Positions 44,287 through 54,405 are shown, counted from the first letter of the stretch. The stretch is 64,000 nt of DNA from Dyella nitratireducens (GCF_014642835.1 NZ_BMJA01000001.1:62001-126000), one strand, 5' to 3'. A program made the numbers and translations. Notes: generated by a model not told the origin, from the sequence alone.

Positions 44287-44913
44287 TTAATAGGGGAAGA
44301 TGCCCGCGACGAGTTCTTTTTTTATGGTTTTCAGTGCAGTACGGCCAACCTTGTCATCTGTCGCATGCACCTGAGCCGCGCGATCCAGGCGGCGAAAGAC
44401 TTGATAGTGATAAACCGTAGTGTGCAGTCCCGCATGCTTGACGGCATTTGGGAGGCCGGGCACCTCTGATTTTTTATAACGCGGCAGATAGACTCCGTTA
44501 TCCGCATCGTTGATGCCGATACCCCAACCAAAGAGCAATTCGCGGGAACCAGCCGCTTCTTCGTCACCACTGGCGACGATGTGATGAGTAGCCACATTCT
44601 TTTTGGCAGTCGCTTCGGGACGAACATCGCCTGCTTCGGTCATGTTGTGATGAAGAAGCCTAGAGTGGCCGCCATTGCGCCGACTGACCACGTCTGCCAG
44701 CAAAGCCGCCATGAATTGCTCTTTGACGCGCGGAGGAAGCGTATAACCATTCTGATAGCAAACACGCTCTCGCTCTTCTTGCTGGCTAAGCCGATTTTCA
44801 AGCTCGTAAGAGAGGCTGCCCTTCACTCTTTTGTTAGCTTGGGCTCTGGTTTGCGCGGTGATTGGCGTGGACTGATTGGCGGCGTTTCCCGCCGAAGACT
44901 GCGGTGAACTCAT
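44287..44913 (-). CDS. AHH-type HNH/Endo VII nuclease toxin, stand-alone
   Basis: Predicted DNase toxin, 208 residues from the ATG at 44913 (AAGGAAAGAG upstream; the frame opens at 45027). The C-terminal domain carries the AHH family marks: ATHHIVASGDEEAAGSRELL with the catalytic His pair, the GIGINDADNGVYLPRY segment, and HAGLHTTVYHYQVFRRL with downstream His residues. The N-terminal 75 residues are low-complexity, Ser/Gln/Asn-rich (SSPQSSAGNAANQSTPITAQ) and no signal peptide or secretion domain is seen. It could be an orphan tip, or a cargo effector loaded onto a secretion machine encoded elsewhere. Imm11-like gene follows. Confidence 0.82.
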   Translation of the reverse strand: MSSPQSSAGNAANQSTPITAQTRAQANKRVKGSLSYELENRLSQQEERERVCYQNGYTLPPRVKEQFMAALLADVVSRRNGGHSRLLHHNMTEAGDVRPEATAKKNVATHHIVASGDEEAAGSRELLFGWGIGINDADNGVYLPRYKKSEVPGLPNAVKHAGLHTTVYHYQVFRRLDRAAQVHATDDKVGRTALKTIKKELVAGIFPY

Positions 44914-45254
44914 GTTCGCTCTTTCCTTGTCATAAACCGGCCTTGCGGTTTCCCAAATGGTTCGGCGCGGACCGGTAACGTGCCGATTTCTTATCTCACA
45001 CCATGCCGCACGTATACAGTGCCCCATTTCCCCTCGGCGGCAGTGCCACTGTTTGACTCAATAAGACCATTGAGCCGAGATTAGTAGCTCGTGCGACTCA
45101 TTATAAGCACGGATGGAGCAGCGTAACCTGTGATCCTGGGAACCATTCCGTCGTTGGCCATATGTATTGCTTGACTGGAGAAAAAAGTGTCACGCAGTTT
45201 GCAAAAAACGGGACATTGTCCACAGGGTTCCGAGGCGTCATTGCGGCGCGTGGA

Positions 45255-45395
45255 GAGTGAGGATTCAGGGCCCGGCAGCTTGTCCAATGGCACCACGTTG
45301 TGGCCCCACGGCAATTGGGCAACAGCCTGTTGCACAAATTCGGCATCCAGCCATGTGGGAAGTGCAGCAAGCTGCGCGCGGAGAGTGTGGGATTG
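45255..45395 (-). pseudogene. Remnant of a YhcG/DUF1016 nuclease gene
   Basis: The minus strand reads FVQQAVAQLPWGHNVVPLDK then LPGPESS, matching the YhcG N-terminal block typically written QQAVAQLPWGHNxxLLDKLK. Both sides lack any further recognisable YhcG sequence and no gene can be built. The fragment lies between the AHH toxin gene and tRNA-Ser, in a gap (44914-45560) without other genes. Confidence 0.5.
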
Positions 45396-45506
45396 TCCGA
45401 TCCATCCATGGACCGGACCCTTCCGCGCTACGCGCTCCAGGGCCAGCCTTCGGCTGTCCAAATTTGTTCCCGACAAATTTGTCGAACCGGTGGGTTCTCC
45501 GAACAA

Positions 45507-45575
45507 CCACTCTCTCCGCCACCCATAAAAAAACGCCCATGCGGGCGTCTTTTTTATGGGTGGCGGAGAGAGTGG
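45507..45575. terminator. Terminator inside a perfect 26-bp inverted repeat at the tRNA-Ser 3' end
   Basis: The core ACGCCC-atgc-GGGCGT is flanked by A6/T6 tracts, so it can end transcription on both strands. The stem continues: CCACTCTCTCCGCCACCCAT on the left (from 45507) is the exact complement of the tRNA 3' end on the right (to 45575). The left arm is preceded by GGTGGGTTCTCCGAACAA, resembling a damaged T-arm, so an inverted partial copy of the tRNA gene is present. Confidence 0.7.
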
Positions 45576-45650
45576 GATTCGAACCCACGGTAGGCTTACA
45601 CCTACGGCAGTTTTCAAGACTGCTGCCTTAAACCGCTCGGCCATCTCTCC
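45561..45650 (-). tRNA. tRNA-Ser (anticodon UGA)
   Basis: Ninety bases on the minus strand, from GGAGAGATGGCCGAGCGG to the encoded CCGCCA. The anticodon arm is CAGTCTTGAAAACTG, with TGA in the loop. The variable arm is long (CGTAGGTGTAAGCCTACCG), as required for serine. The T-loop is GTGGGTTCGAATCCCAC. It lies upstream of the serS gene cluster on the same strand and at the edge of the accessory region, a common integration target. Confidence 0.97.
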
Positions 45651-45760
45651 GTGTTTTGTGGCGAATCCTGTGTCTTGAGGCACTTAGGAAGTCGCTGAGC
45701 CCCGGCTTTCGCCGGGGCGACGAGTCATATGCAGACTCGTTTGCAAGGCCGCCAATCCTA

Positions 45761-47448
<1,688 letters not shown>

Positions 47449-47504
47449 TTATCGCTGTGGGGGCGCTGCGGTCGCAACGCGGTGCCCTGCCCTTGTGACG
47501 CGGG

Positions 47505-48080
47505 TCAGGCTGGCTTGCGCTCCTGGCGGCCGATCCACCAGGCCATCACGGTGCCGGCCAGCAGCCAGCCGATGAGTTGCTCGACCAACGCGGCCCAGGT
47601 CAGCGCTTCGGGGAAGCGGTACCAGTTCCAGTACGGCACAAGCACGGAGAGCCAGGCGAACACGGCGGCGGCCGCGGCTAGCCCCACGCGCCTGGCGAAG
47701 CTGAGGGTGGCCAGGCCCATGATGATGGCGAGTGCCAGGGAAGCGAGGGTATCGGATGCCCATTGGCGCGATAGCTGGCTGTGCATGTCGAGCATGTCTT
47801 CGCCTTGGGGTTGGTAGACGATCCACGCATAAGCTGAGGCCGGCGCTTTTTGCGAGTAGGCGGCGCGGGCGGCCTGGTTGTGCCATTGCTTGGGGTCGAA
47901 ACTGGGCAGGATGTAGACGCCTGGAGTTTGGCCCAGGCCTTCGTGCAACGTGCTTAGCACGGCGTCTTCGTGTACGGGTTGGTGGATGCCGGGGTTGCCC
48001 AGGCCCAGGGCCATGTGTGCGATGCCGCCCCAGATGAACATGACGATGCCGCCGAAGATGGCGGCGATGAGGATGCGCAT
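47505..48080 (-). CDS. Membrane protein of unknown function
   Basis: Protein of 191 residues with an N-terminal helix (LIAAIFGGIVMFIWGGIAHM), a soluble loop of about 70 residues (periplasmic, VYILPSFDPKQWHNQAARAA) and three C-terminal helices (TLASLALAIIMGLATLSFAR, LAAAAAVFAWLSVLVPYW, QLIGWLLAGTVMAWWIG). The order of helices and the loop recall small DUF1761-like proteins, but I do not assign it. GAGGGGAGGG precedes the ATG. Between serS and rarA, the place where crcB is often found in related genomes. Confidence 0.75.
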   Translation of the reverse strand: MRILIAAIFGGIVMFIWGGIAHMALGLGNPGIHQPVHEDAVLSTLHEGLGQTPGVYILPSFDPKQWHNQAARAAYSQKAPASAYAWIVYQPQGEDMLDMHSQLSRQWASDTLASLALAIIMGLATLSFARRVGLAAAAAVFAWLSVLVPYWNWYRFPEALTWAALVEQLIGWLLAGTVMAWWIGRQERKPA

Positions 48081-48158
48081 GGTGGTGCCCTCCCCTCAGG
48101 ATGGTGATGGGGAATCTAGGCGGTGTTTGGGTGGGGTGCAAATGCCTGGGTGGGCCGT

Positions 48159-48235
48159 GTAGGTTGGGGTGCAAACCCCAACATTGCGATGCCTGTGAGG
48201 ATGGCGATGTTGGGGTTTGCACCCCAACCTACGGG
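48159..48235. repeat. Palindromic repeat pair, second family
   Basis: GTAGGTTGGGGTGCAAACCC and GTTTGCACCCCAACCTAC face each other around GCGATGCCTGTGAGGATGGC. The same unit occurs at 60332, 62036 and 63158. It lies between two minus-strand genes. Confidence 0.7.
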
Positions 48236-48266
48236 TTGCCTTGTTGCGAGATTGCTTTATCCGGAG

Positions 48267-49625
48267 CTACTTCTTGCGGGCTTGCTTCCGCGCTTCGCGT
48301 AACGCGAGCAGTTTTTCGCGCAGCTTCAGTTCCAAACCACGCTCCACCGGCTCGTAGAACTCGGTGCCCGCCAACGCATCCGGCAAGCATTGCTGATCGA
48401 GCGCAATGCCACCTTCCGCGTCGTGATCGTATTGATAGCCTTTGCCGTAACCCAGGCCCTTCATCAAACGTGTCGGCGCATTGCGCAGGTGCATGGGCAC
48501 TTCCAGCGTGCCGGTTTGGCCGACGACTTCGCGTGCCTTGTTGTAGGCCATGTATGCCGCGTTGCTCTTGGGTGCGATGGCCAGCCAGATGGCGAGTTGT
48601 GCGAGGCCGAGTTCGCCTTCGGGGCTGCCGAGGCGTTCGTAGGTGTCCCAGGCATCCAGTGCCATGCGCCAGGCGCGTGGTTCGGCCAGGCCGACGTCTT
48701 CCACCGCCATACGCGTCATGCGGCGCGCGAGGTAGAGCGGATCGCAGCCGCCGTCGAGCATGCGGGTGAGCCAGTACACGGCGGCGTCGGGGTCGGAGGA
48801 GCGGACGGATTTGTGCAGGGCGGAGATCTGGTCGTAGAACTGTTCGCCGCCTTTGTCGAAGCGGCGCGTGCGATCGGCCAGCACTTGTTCCAGCGTGGTT
48901 TCGTCGATCTCGTGGCCATCGGCCAGTTCGGCGGCGATTTCCAGCAAGGTGAGTGCGCGGCGCACGTCGCCATCGGCGGCCTGGGCGATCAGGCGCAAGG
49001 CTGAGTCGGATACGTACAGTTGCTGTGCACCGAGGCCGCGTTCGGCATCGGTGAGTGCGCGTTGCAAGGCTGCAACGATGTCGTCGACGGAGACGGCATC
49101 CAGCACATGCACGCGGCAGCGTGAAAGTAGCGCCGAGTTCAGTTCGAACGAGGGGTTTTCGGTGGTGGCGCCGACGAAGATGATCACACCGCGTTCGATG
49201 TGCGGCAGGAAGGCATCCTGCTGCGCTTTGTTGAAGCGATGCACTTCGTCCACGAACAGCACGGTGCGCCGGCCTTGCGCGAAATTGACTTCCGCTTCGG
49301 CCAAGGCCTTGCGCACGTCCGGCAGGCCGGAGAGTACGGCGGAGATGGCGCGGAAGTCTGCATCGGCGTAGCGCGCCACCAGCAGCGCCAGTGTGGTTTT
49401 GCCGCAACCGGGCGGCCCCCATAGCACCATGGAGTGCACGCGGCCGGCTTCCAATGCGCGCCGCAGGGCTTTGCCGGGTGCAAGCAGGCGTTGCTGGCCG
49501 ACGATCTCGTCGAGGGTGCGCGGGCGCATGCGTTCGGCCAGGGGCTTGAGTTCTTCGGTGTCGCTGCCGAACAGTTGCGGGGTGTGGGGTGCTTCGCGTC
49601 GTTCCATCGGTGGATGATAGGACAT
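48267..49625 (-). CDS. rarA: Replication-associated recombination protein A (AAA+ ATPase)
   Basis: Clamp-loader-like AAA+ protein (also MgsA) that acts at stalled replication forks. 452 residues, normal length. Walker A GPPGCGKTTLALLVARYADA, Walker B VLFVDEVHRFNKAQQDAFLP, sensor 1 GATTENPSFELNSALLSRC, then the C-terminal tetramerisation part with SAAYW-type block (DPDAAVYWLTRMLDGGCDPL), PKSNAAYMAYNKA and YDHDAEGGIALDQQCLP. An ATG six codons downstream is an alternative start. In related genomes lolA lies just upstream; here about 4 kb with a TonB receptor separate them. Confidence 0.97.
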   Translation of the reverse strand: MSYHPPMERREAPHTPQLFGSDTEELKPLAERMRPRTLDEIVGQQRLLAPGKALRRALEAGRVHSMVLWGPPGCGKTTLALLVARYADADFRAISAVLSGLPDVRKALAEAEVNFAQGRRTVLFVDEVHRFNKAQQDAFLPHIERGVIIFVGATTENPSFELNSALLSRCRVHVLDAVSVDDIVAALQRALTDAERGLGAQQLYVSDSALRLIAQAADGDVRRALTLLEIAAELADGHEIDETTLEQVLADRTRRFDKGGEQFYDQISALHKSVRSSDPDAAVYWLTRMLDGGCDPLYLARRMTRMAVEDVGLAEPRAWRMALDAWDTYERLGSPEGELGLAQLAIWLAIAPKSNAAYMAYNKAREVVGQTGTLEVPMHLRNAPTRLMKGLGYGKGYQYDHDAEGGIALDQQCLPDALAGTEFYEPVERGLELKLREKLLALREARKQARKK

Positions 49626-49848
49626 CCGGCACGTTCGGCCCTTGGGAGCCCCTCTTGCCTAAAGAAATACTCGGCATTTATTATTGATGATGATTTATTG
49701 CATTAATGATTCATAGCTTAGATTTGGCTTAATTCAATTACGTCATTTAGCCGCCAAATTAGCCGCTTTTATTACACCACCAATGCAAACCTTAGATCAG
49801 CCTTAGCGCATTTTCTTTCGCATTACATAATCGTCATTTTTAATGTAA

Positions 49849-49870
49849 TTGTTATGGAAGTGTCATAAAG
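49849..49870 (+). promoter_or_regulatory. Pho-box-like site upstream of TonB receptor/phosphatase operon
   Basis: TTGTTATGGAA then GTGTCATAAAG are direct repeats with 11-bp spacing, each matching the PhoB half-site CTGTCAT at five or six of seven bases. The site lies 53-74 bp upstream of the ATG at 49923. The whole 49626-49922 gap is very AT-rich and may hold the divergent promoters of this operon and rarA. Confidence 0.5.
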
Positions 49871-49922
49871 CATCTTTACGGTGTCGGCCTTTCTACAACC
49901 CCGCCGATACCGGAAAAAAACA

Positions 49923-52172
49923 ATGACGTCATCGACACATGCGCTCTACCGCCGCACGCCGGTTTATCTCGCCCTTTGCGTGGCCCTGGCTATTGCCGCC
50001 CCCATCCACGCGCAGGACGCGAACAACCAAGGCAATGCCATTAGCGGCCCAAGCGCCTCGGACAATAGTGACGGCGACAACACTTCCAATAAACCCAAAA
50101 CCCTTAATGGCGTGCAGGTAACGGCCAATACGGCGGTCAGCTCGATTGCCCCCACCCAGGGCTCGACCATCGCGACCGAGCCGCAGTCGATTATCGGCAG
50201 CACCTTTATCCAGGAAAACATCCCGCCCACCGGTGACTACACCGACGTCGCCGCCATCTCGCCGAGCGTGTACACGGTGACACCGAACGGCGCGGGTTTG
50301 ATGGAAGCGGCCGTGGTTTCCATCCGCGGCTTCCAGGACGGCCAGTACAACGTGACGTTCGACGGTATTCCGTGGATGGACTCCAACGACTTCACGCACC
50401 ACTCCACCTCGTACTTCACCAACCAGGAAACCGGTAGCGTGGTGGTGGATCGCGGCCCGGGTACGGCCAGCACGCTGGGTAATGCCACGTTTGGCGGCAC
50501 CATTTCGGTGGATTCGATCAATCCGCAAGCCAAGTTCAACGTCAATCCGTACATCAGTTTCGGCAGCTGGGATACGGCTATTGAAGGCGTCCGCGTCGAT
50601 ACAGGCAGCTTTACCAGCAGTGGCACCACCGCTGTGGTCAACCTGCAGAACGGCGAATCGGATGGCTACCTCAGCTACGCCGGCCAGCGTCGCCAGAGCG
50701 TGTTCGCCAAGGTTGTGCAACCGCTGGGTGACAACACCACGCTGACCTTCGCGGCGATGTGGAACAACTTGAACCAGTACGTGCCGTTCGGTGCCACCAA
50801 GGCGCAGATCGCGCAGTACGGTGTCAATTACGCGCTGAACAACGATCCGACCAGCCAGGCGTACTACCGCTACAACGAAGACAAGATCGATACGGACATG
50901 GCCTACATCGGCCTGCACTCGGAATTCTCCGGCTGGACGATCGACAACAAGACCTACACCTACGGCTATAACCATTTCGGCTACAACGGCGAAGACCCGA
51001 ATGGTGAAACACCTAATGGCACTGCCTATAGCCCCGATGACGTACCCGGCCAGCACATGCGCAACACGAACCGTTCGTGGGGCGACATCTTCCGCCTGAG
51101 CAAGGAAATCGGCCCGGGTGAAGTACGCACCGGTGTGTGGTACGACCATCAGGACGATATCCGCTGGCTGTATGAATTCGACGACACCCTCAATGAGCTC
51201 AACCCCGTGGTCAACCCCGGTGCAGCGACACTGCAGGAGGCAGCAGCCGATCGACGGATGAACGACACGCTGGTCACGATCCAGCCGTTCATCGAATACC
51301 AGTGGAACATCACCGACAACGCATACTTGGTTGGCGGCGCGAAGTACGACTACTTCAAGCGCAATATTGATGCGTCGGCGAACCAGAAGACGGAAACCCC
51401 GCTGACCTATTCCAAAGACTGGAACGCCACCCTGCCCTCGCTCGCTTTCCACTATGCGTTCAGTTCGAACTGGACGGCGTATGCACAGTGGGCCAAGGGT
51501 TACCTCGCACCGAACCTCAATCTATTCTACGTGCCCAATCCGGCCGTTTCCGATGCGGCTGTGCAGCCGGAAAAGACCACCAACCTCCAACTGGGTACGA
51601 CCTGGAGCAGCGATCGCCTGACGCTGTCAGGTGATATCTACAAGATCAACTTCAACAACTTCGTCCAGAGCCAGCATGTCGGCGGCATTCTGGAGTACTA
51701 CAACGGCGGCGGCGTGCACTACAAGGGCGTCGAGCTGGAAGGCACTTACATGCTGGGTGGCGGCTTCAGCGTTTACGCCAACGGCTCGTTGAACCGCGCC
51801 ATTCAGACCGCCGACAACTCGTGGAATCCGAACACCCCGCACAAGACGGCCGCGCTGGGCTTCATTTTCAACAACGGCCCCGTGTACATGTCGTTGGTGG
51901 ACAAGTTTGTCGGCAAGACTTATTACACCGCCAATGCCAACGACGACACGCCGATCGGCGGCTATGCGATCACCAACTTCGCCGCCAGCTACAAGTTCGA
52001 TCCGCACATCACCAACGTGAAGGATTTCAAGATCGGCTTCCAGATCAACAACATCTTCAACAACACGACCATCAACGCCCTGGCCGGTACCACCGCTGCC
52101 GATGGCACGCCGCTGTACTGGACCATTCCGGCGCGCAACTTCAACTTCACCGTGTCGGCGGATCTGTTCTGA
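49923..52172 (+). CDS. TonB-dependent receptor linked to an acid phosphatase
   Basis: Outer-membrane transporter of 749 residues from the ATG at 49923 (the frame opens at 49881). Signal peptide (PVYLALCVALAIAAPIHAQ), a low-complexity Asn/Asp/Ser stretch, then a plug domain: GVQVTANTAVSSIAPTQGST (TonB-box region not clear), VAAISPSVYTV, VVSIRGFQDGQYNVTFDGIP, VVVDRGPGTASTLGNATFGG. The barrel follows and the C-terminus ends in Phe (NFNFTVSADLF), as required by the BAM machine. The phosphatase gene starts within the stop codon. A Pho-box-like site lies upstream. The ligand may be an organophosphate; inference from context. Confidence 0.92.
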   Translation: MTSSTHALYRRTPVYLALCVALAIAAPIHAQDANNQGNAISGPSASDNSDGDNTSNKPKTLNGVQVTANTAVSSIAPTQGSTIATEPQSIIGSTFIQENIPPTGDYTDVAAISPSVYTVTPNGAGLMEAAVVSIRGFQDGQYNVTFDGIPWMDSNDFTHHSTSYFTNQETGSVVVDRGPGTASTLGNATFGGTISVDSINPQAKFNVNPYISFGSWDTAIEGVRVDTGSFTSSGTTAVVNLQNGESDGYLSYAGQRRQSVFAKVVQPLGDNTTLTFAAMWNNLNQYVPFGATKAQIAQYGVNYALNNDPTSQAYYRYNEDKIDTDMAYIGLHSEFSGWTIDNKTYTYGYNHFGYNGEDPNGETPNGTAYSPDDVPGQHMRNTNRSWGDIFRLSKEIGPGEVRTGVWYDHQDDIRWLYEFDDTLNELNPVVNPGAATLQEAAADRRMNDTLVTIQPFIEYQWNITDNAYLVGGAKYDYFKRNIDASANQKTETPLTYSKDWNATLPSLAFHYAFSSNWTAYAQWAKGYLAPNLNLFYVPNPAVSDAAVQPEKTTNLQLGTTWSSDRLTLSGDIYKINFNNFVQSQHVGGILEYYNGGGVHYKGVELEGTYMLGGGFSVYANGSLNRAIQTADNSWNPNTPHKTAALGFIFNNGPVYMSLVDKFVGKTYYTANANDDTPIGGYAITNFAASYKFDPHITNVKDFKIGFQINNIFNNTTINALAGTTAADGTPLYWTIPARNFNFTVSADLF

Positions 52173-52858
52173 TGAAACGCAGCGCACTGCTGGTTTCATT
52201 GCTGCTGATCGGCCAGCCCGCCCTGGCCTACGGCGACGGCGCCTCTCCCGCCGTCGCCCCATTGTCGAACCTGCTGCCGCCTCCGCCGGCAGCAGGTTCG
52301 ACGGCGGCTCAGCACGATTTGCAGGCGGTGCTGACTGCGCAACGGTCACGCACGGCGCAGGACATGGCAGCGGCCAAGGCGGATTCGGAGCGCTCCGTGT
52401 TCCGCTTTGCCGATGCCTTGGGTTTGACGGTGCAAGCGGCGGCGTTGCCGAAGACGGCTGCATTCTTCGATCGCGTGGCCAAGCTCGACAAGGCCGAGGC
52501 GAAAGAGGCCAAGGAGTTTTGGAAACACCCGCGCCCTTCGGTGGTATCCAGCCAGGTGCATGCCTTGTCGAAGGAGAAGCCCGATGATTGGAGCTATCCC
52601 AGTGGGCACGCTACGTTTGGCTACAGCACGGCGGTGTTATTGGCCAACATGCTGCCGGAAAAGCGTGAAGCGATTTTTGCGCGAGCGGAATTGTATGGCG
52701 AGCATCGCATCGTGATGGGCGTGCATTTTCCCAGCGATGTGGAGGCGGGGAAGATTGCCGGGACGGTGATTGCGGATGAGATTTTGCGGGATCCGCAGTG
52801 GCAGGCTGATTACGATGCGGCGCGCGGTGAGTTGCGGCATGCGTTGGGGTTGCAGTGA
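52172..52858 (+). CDS. Class A nonspecific acid phosphatase (PAP2 superfamily)
   Basis: Predicted periplasmic phosphatase of the PhoN/PhoC type, 228 residues. It starts in the TGA of the receptor gene (TGATG), so the two are coupled. Signal peptide (RSALLVSLLLIGQPALA), a Pro-rich linker, then the PAP2 signature: KEFWKHPRPS (K-x6-RP), SYPSGHATFGYSTAVLL (PSGH) and ELYGEHRIVMGVHFPSDVEA (SRxxxxxHxxxD type with GEHR). It should release phosphate from many monoesters outside the cytoplasm and supply the scavenging set made with the receptor. Confidence 0.92.
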   Translation: MKRSALLVSLLLIGQPALAYGDGASPAVAPLSNLLPPPPAAGSTAAQHDLQAVLTAQRSRTAQDMAAAKADSERSVFRFADALGLTVQAAALPKTAAFFDRVAKLDKAEAKEAKEFWKHPRPSVVSSQVHALSKEKPDDWSYPSGHATFGYSTAVLLANMLPEKREAIFARAELYGEHRIVMGVHFPSDVEAGKIAGTVIADEILRDPQWQADYDAARGELRHALGLQ

Positions 52859-52937
52859 TTTACATGCTACATCCCCTGCTTGCAGGGGATGGTTGAGATG
52901 GAGTTAGGCAACCCCGTGGTAAGGTCATTTTTACCTC

Positions 52938-53066
52938 ACCGTCATTCCGGCGAACGCCGGAATCCAGTCAAATAAACAGTGCGAAGCACACATAACCTTT
53001 TTATTTTGAGCGCTTCGCGCAGCATATTTGCACTGGATTCCGGCGTTCGCCGGAATGACGGTGAGG
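52938..53066. repeat. REP/BIME pair
   Basis: CCGTCATTCCGGCGAACGCC at 52940 and GGCGTTCGCCGGAATGACGG at 53043 face each other. The interior (AAATAAACAGTGCGAAGCAC, GCTTCGCGCAGCATATTTG) resembles that of the MITE-like element at 32331-32604, but without its terminal repeats. It separates two convergent genes. Confidence 0.7.
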
Positions 53067-53077
53067 TAAGTCCAACC

Positions 53078-53752
53078 TTATCGAGCAGATCGCTGCAAAA
53101 AGAAATGCCGGTAAATGCCGTAACCCAAACCGACAACGCCAGTCAGCGCCGCAGGCACCAGCAACACCCGCTCCTGCATATGCGCATAACCCAGCGCCCC
53201 GAGCATCGCTCCAATAATGAAATGGCTGGCCACCAGCACGCAGATATGGATGCGTAGCATGTCCACGTCCAATCCACGCAAGCGCTGGCCCAGGTACATG
53301 CCCAAATCCGTAAAGATGCCCGACACATGCGTCGTGCGCAGTGCCGCGCCGCTGTAGGTACTCACCATCGCGTTCTGCAAACCGCACGCTGCGGCAGCGA
53401 GATAAAGCCCAAGGTCCTTGGCGTCGTGAATCAAGGGCATGGCCGCGAACAGCAATAGGGATTCCAGCATCAGCACGACGCCATAGCGGCGCCCCAGCTG
53501 CAACGTTCGCTGCTCAACGATAAAACCGCTCACCATGGCGCCAGCCAGAAACGCCACAATGGTCAGGCCCCAATGTGCGATTTCCTTAAGGTCGCCCTGT
53601 GCCACCGCAATGCCGAGTTCGGTGCTGGTGCCGGTGAGATGTGTCACCGGTTGATGGCGAAAACACAGATAGCCGACCGCATTGATGCAACCGGCGACCA
53701 GCGCAAGCAGGCCGCCGCCGATCCACGCCCAACGGGGCAGCTGACGAATCAA
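53078..53752 (-). CDS. YoaK-family (DUF1275) membrane protein
   Basis: Inner-membrane protein of 224 residues with about six helices: WIGGGLLALVAGCINAVGYL, WGLTIVAFLAGAMVSGFIV, GVVLMLESLLLFAAMPLI, LGLYLAAAACGLQNAMVSTY, HICVLVASHFIIGAMLGALG and VLLVPAALTGVVGLGYGI. The DUF1275 marks are the CINAVGYL N-terminus, HLTGTSTELG and the GLQNAMV ... VSGIFTDLG block. The function of the family is not known. The start is probably TTG at 53752, overlapping the lolA stop, so it is coupled to lolA. Confidence 0.88.
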   Translation of the reverse strand: MIRQLPRWAWIGGGLLALVAGCINAVGYLCFRHQPVTHLTGTSTELGIAVAQGDLKEIAHWGLTIVAFLAGAMVSGFIVEQRTLQLGRRYGVVLMLESLLLFAAMPLIHDAKDLGLYLAAAACGLQNAMVSTYSGAALRTTHVSGIFTDLGMYLGQRLRGLDVDMLRIHICVLVASHFIIGAMLGALGYAHMQERVLLVPAALTGVVGLGYGIYRHFFLQRSAR

Positions 53753-54405
53753 TTCTTCAAGGGTTGTGTGGTGAGTTCCGGCAGATCGCCGATCACGTCT
53801 GCGCCTTTCGGCGGCGTGAAGTTGAAATCCTGCGGCGGGATTTCAGGATTGCGCTTCCAGTTGGAGAAGCGGATGTCGGTGGTGGCGCCGAGCTGGTCCT
53901 TGAACTGCATGCGTGCCAGGCCGTTCGCATCGAAGCCAAGATCGGCGTAGCTGAATTGCGGGTCTTTGGCCGTGGATGTCAGTCGCAACCAGACCAGGCC
54001 GTCGCGCTCGCCCTGTTCGGTCACGTGGAATTCTTTATCGAGTTGCGCGAGATCGGTAAGCACGGTCAGGGGGCTGTGTGCTTCTTCCGTGTCCTGCCGG
54101 CGTACGGTGACTTGTTCCAGATCCGGGTCGTACAACCAGACGCGGCTGCCGTCGGCGACGATGGTTTGCTTGTACGGGGCGAGCGTATCCCAGCGGAACT
54201 GGCGTGGGGCCTGCAGCACCAGCGTGCCGTTGCTGGTTTTGCTGGTTTTGCCGTTGGGGTCAGTGAGGGTTTGCGTGAAGTTGCCGGAGACCGCGTGCAG
54301 GCCTTGGGCGAAGGCGTCGAGGCGAGTGCGGGCTGGGCCAGTGACGGCTTGGGCAAGAGTGCTTACCAGCAAGATAAGGAAAGCGGCGAAGCGGAGGCGT
54401 TTCAT
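53749..54405 (-). CDS. lolA: Outer-membrane lipoprotein carrier protein
   Basis: Periplasmic chaperone that carries lipoproteins from LolCDE to LolB. Length 218 residues from the ATG at 54405 with AGGAACGGGA upstream; the frame is open to 54519. Signal peptide LRFAAFLILLVSTLAQA. Family marks: VSGNFTQTLTDPNGKTSKTS, GTLVLQAPRQFRWDTLAPYK, QTIVADGSRVWLYDPDLEQV and the C-terminal IRFSNWKRNPEIPPQDFNFT, PPKGADVIGD. It lies directly downstream of ftsK as in related genomes, and the YoaK-type gene is coupled to its stop. Confidence 0.96.
   Translation of the reverse strand: MKRLRFAAFLILLVSTLAQAVTGPARTRLDAFAQGLHAVSGNFTQTLTDPNGKTSKTSNGTLVLQAPRQFRWDTLAPYKQTIVADGSRVWLYDPDLEQVTVRRQDTEEAHSPLTVLTDLAQLDKEFHVTEQGERDGLVWLRLTSTAKDPQFSYADLGFDANGLARMQFKDQLGATTDIRFSNWKRNPEIPPQDFNFTPPKGADVIGDLPELTTQPLKN

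Noticed and set aside
45081-45683. 200-codon frame spanning tRNA-Ser
   Set aside because: Runs through the tRNA gene and the terminator; only the short YhcG-like block is meaningful.
48229-49677. 482-codon minus-strand frame overlapping rarA
   Set aside because: Same strand, other frame as rarA, which carries all AAA+ motifs; the frame is an Arg/Pro-rich shadow.
49929-51452. 507-codon minus-strand open frame
   Set aside because: Antisense of the second TonB receptor, valine/arginine-rich shadow.
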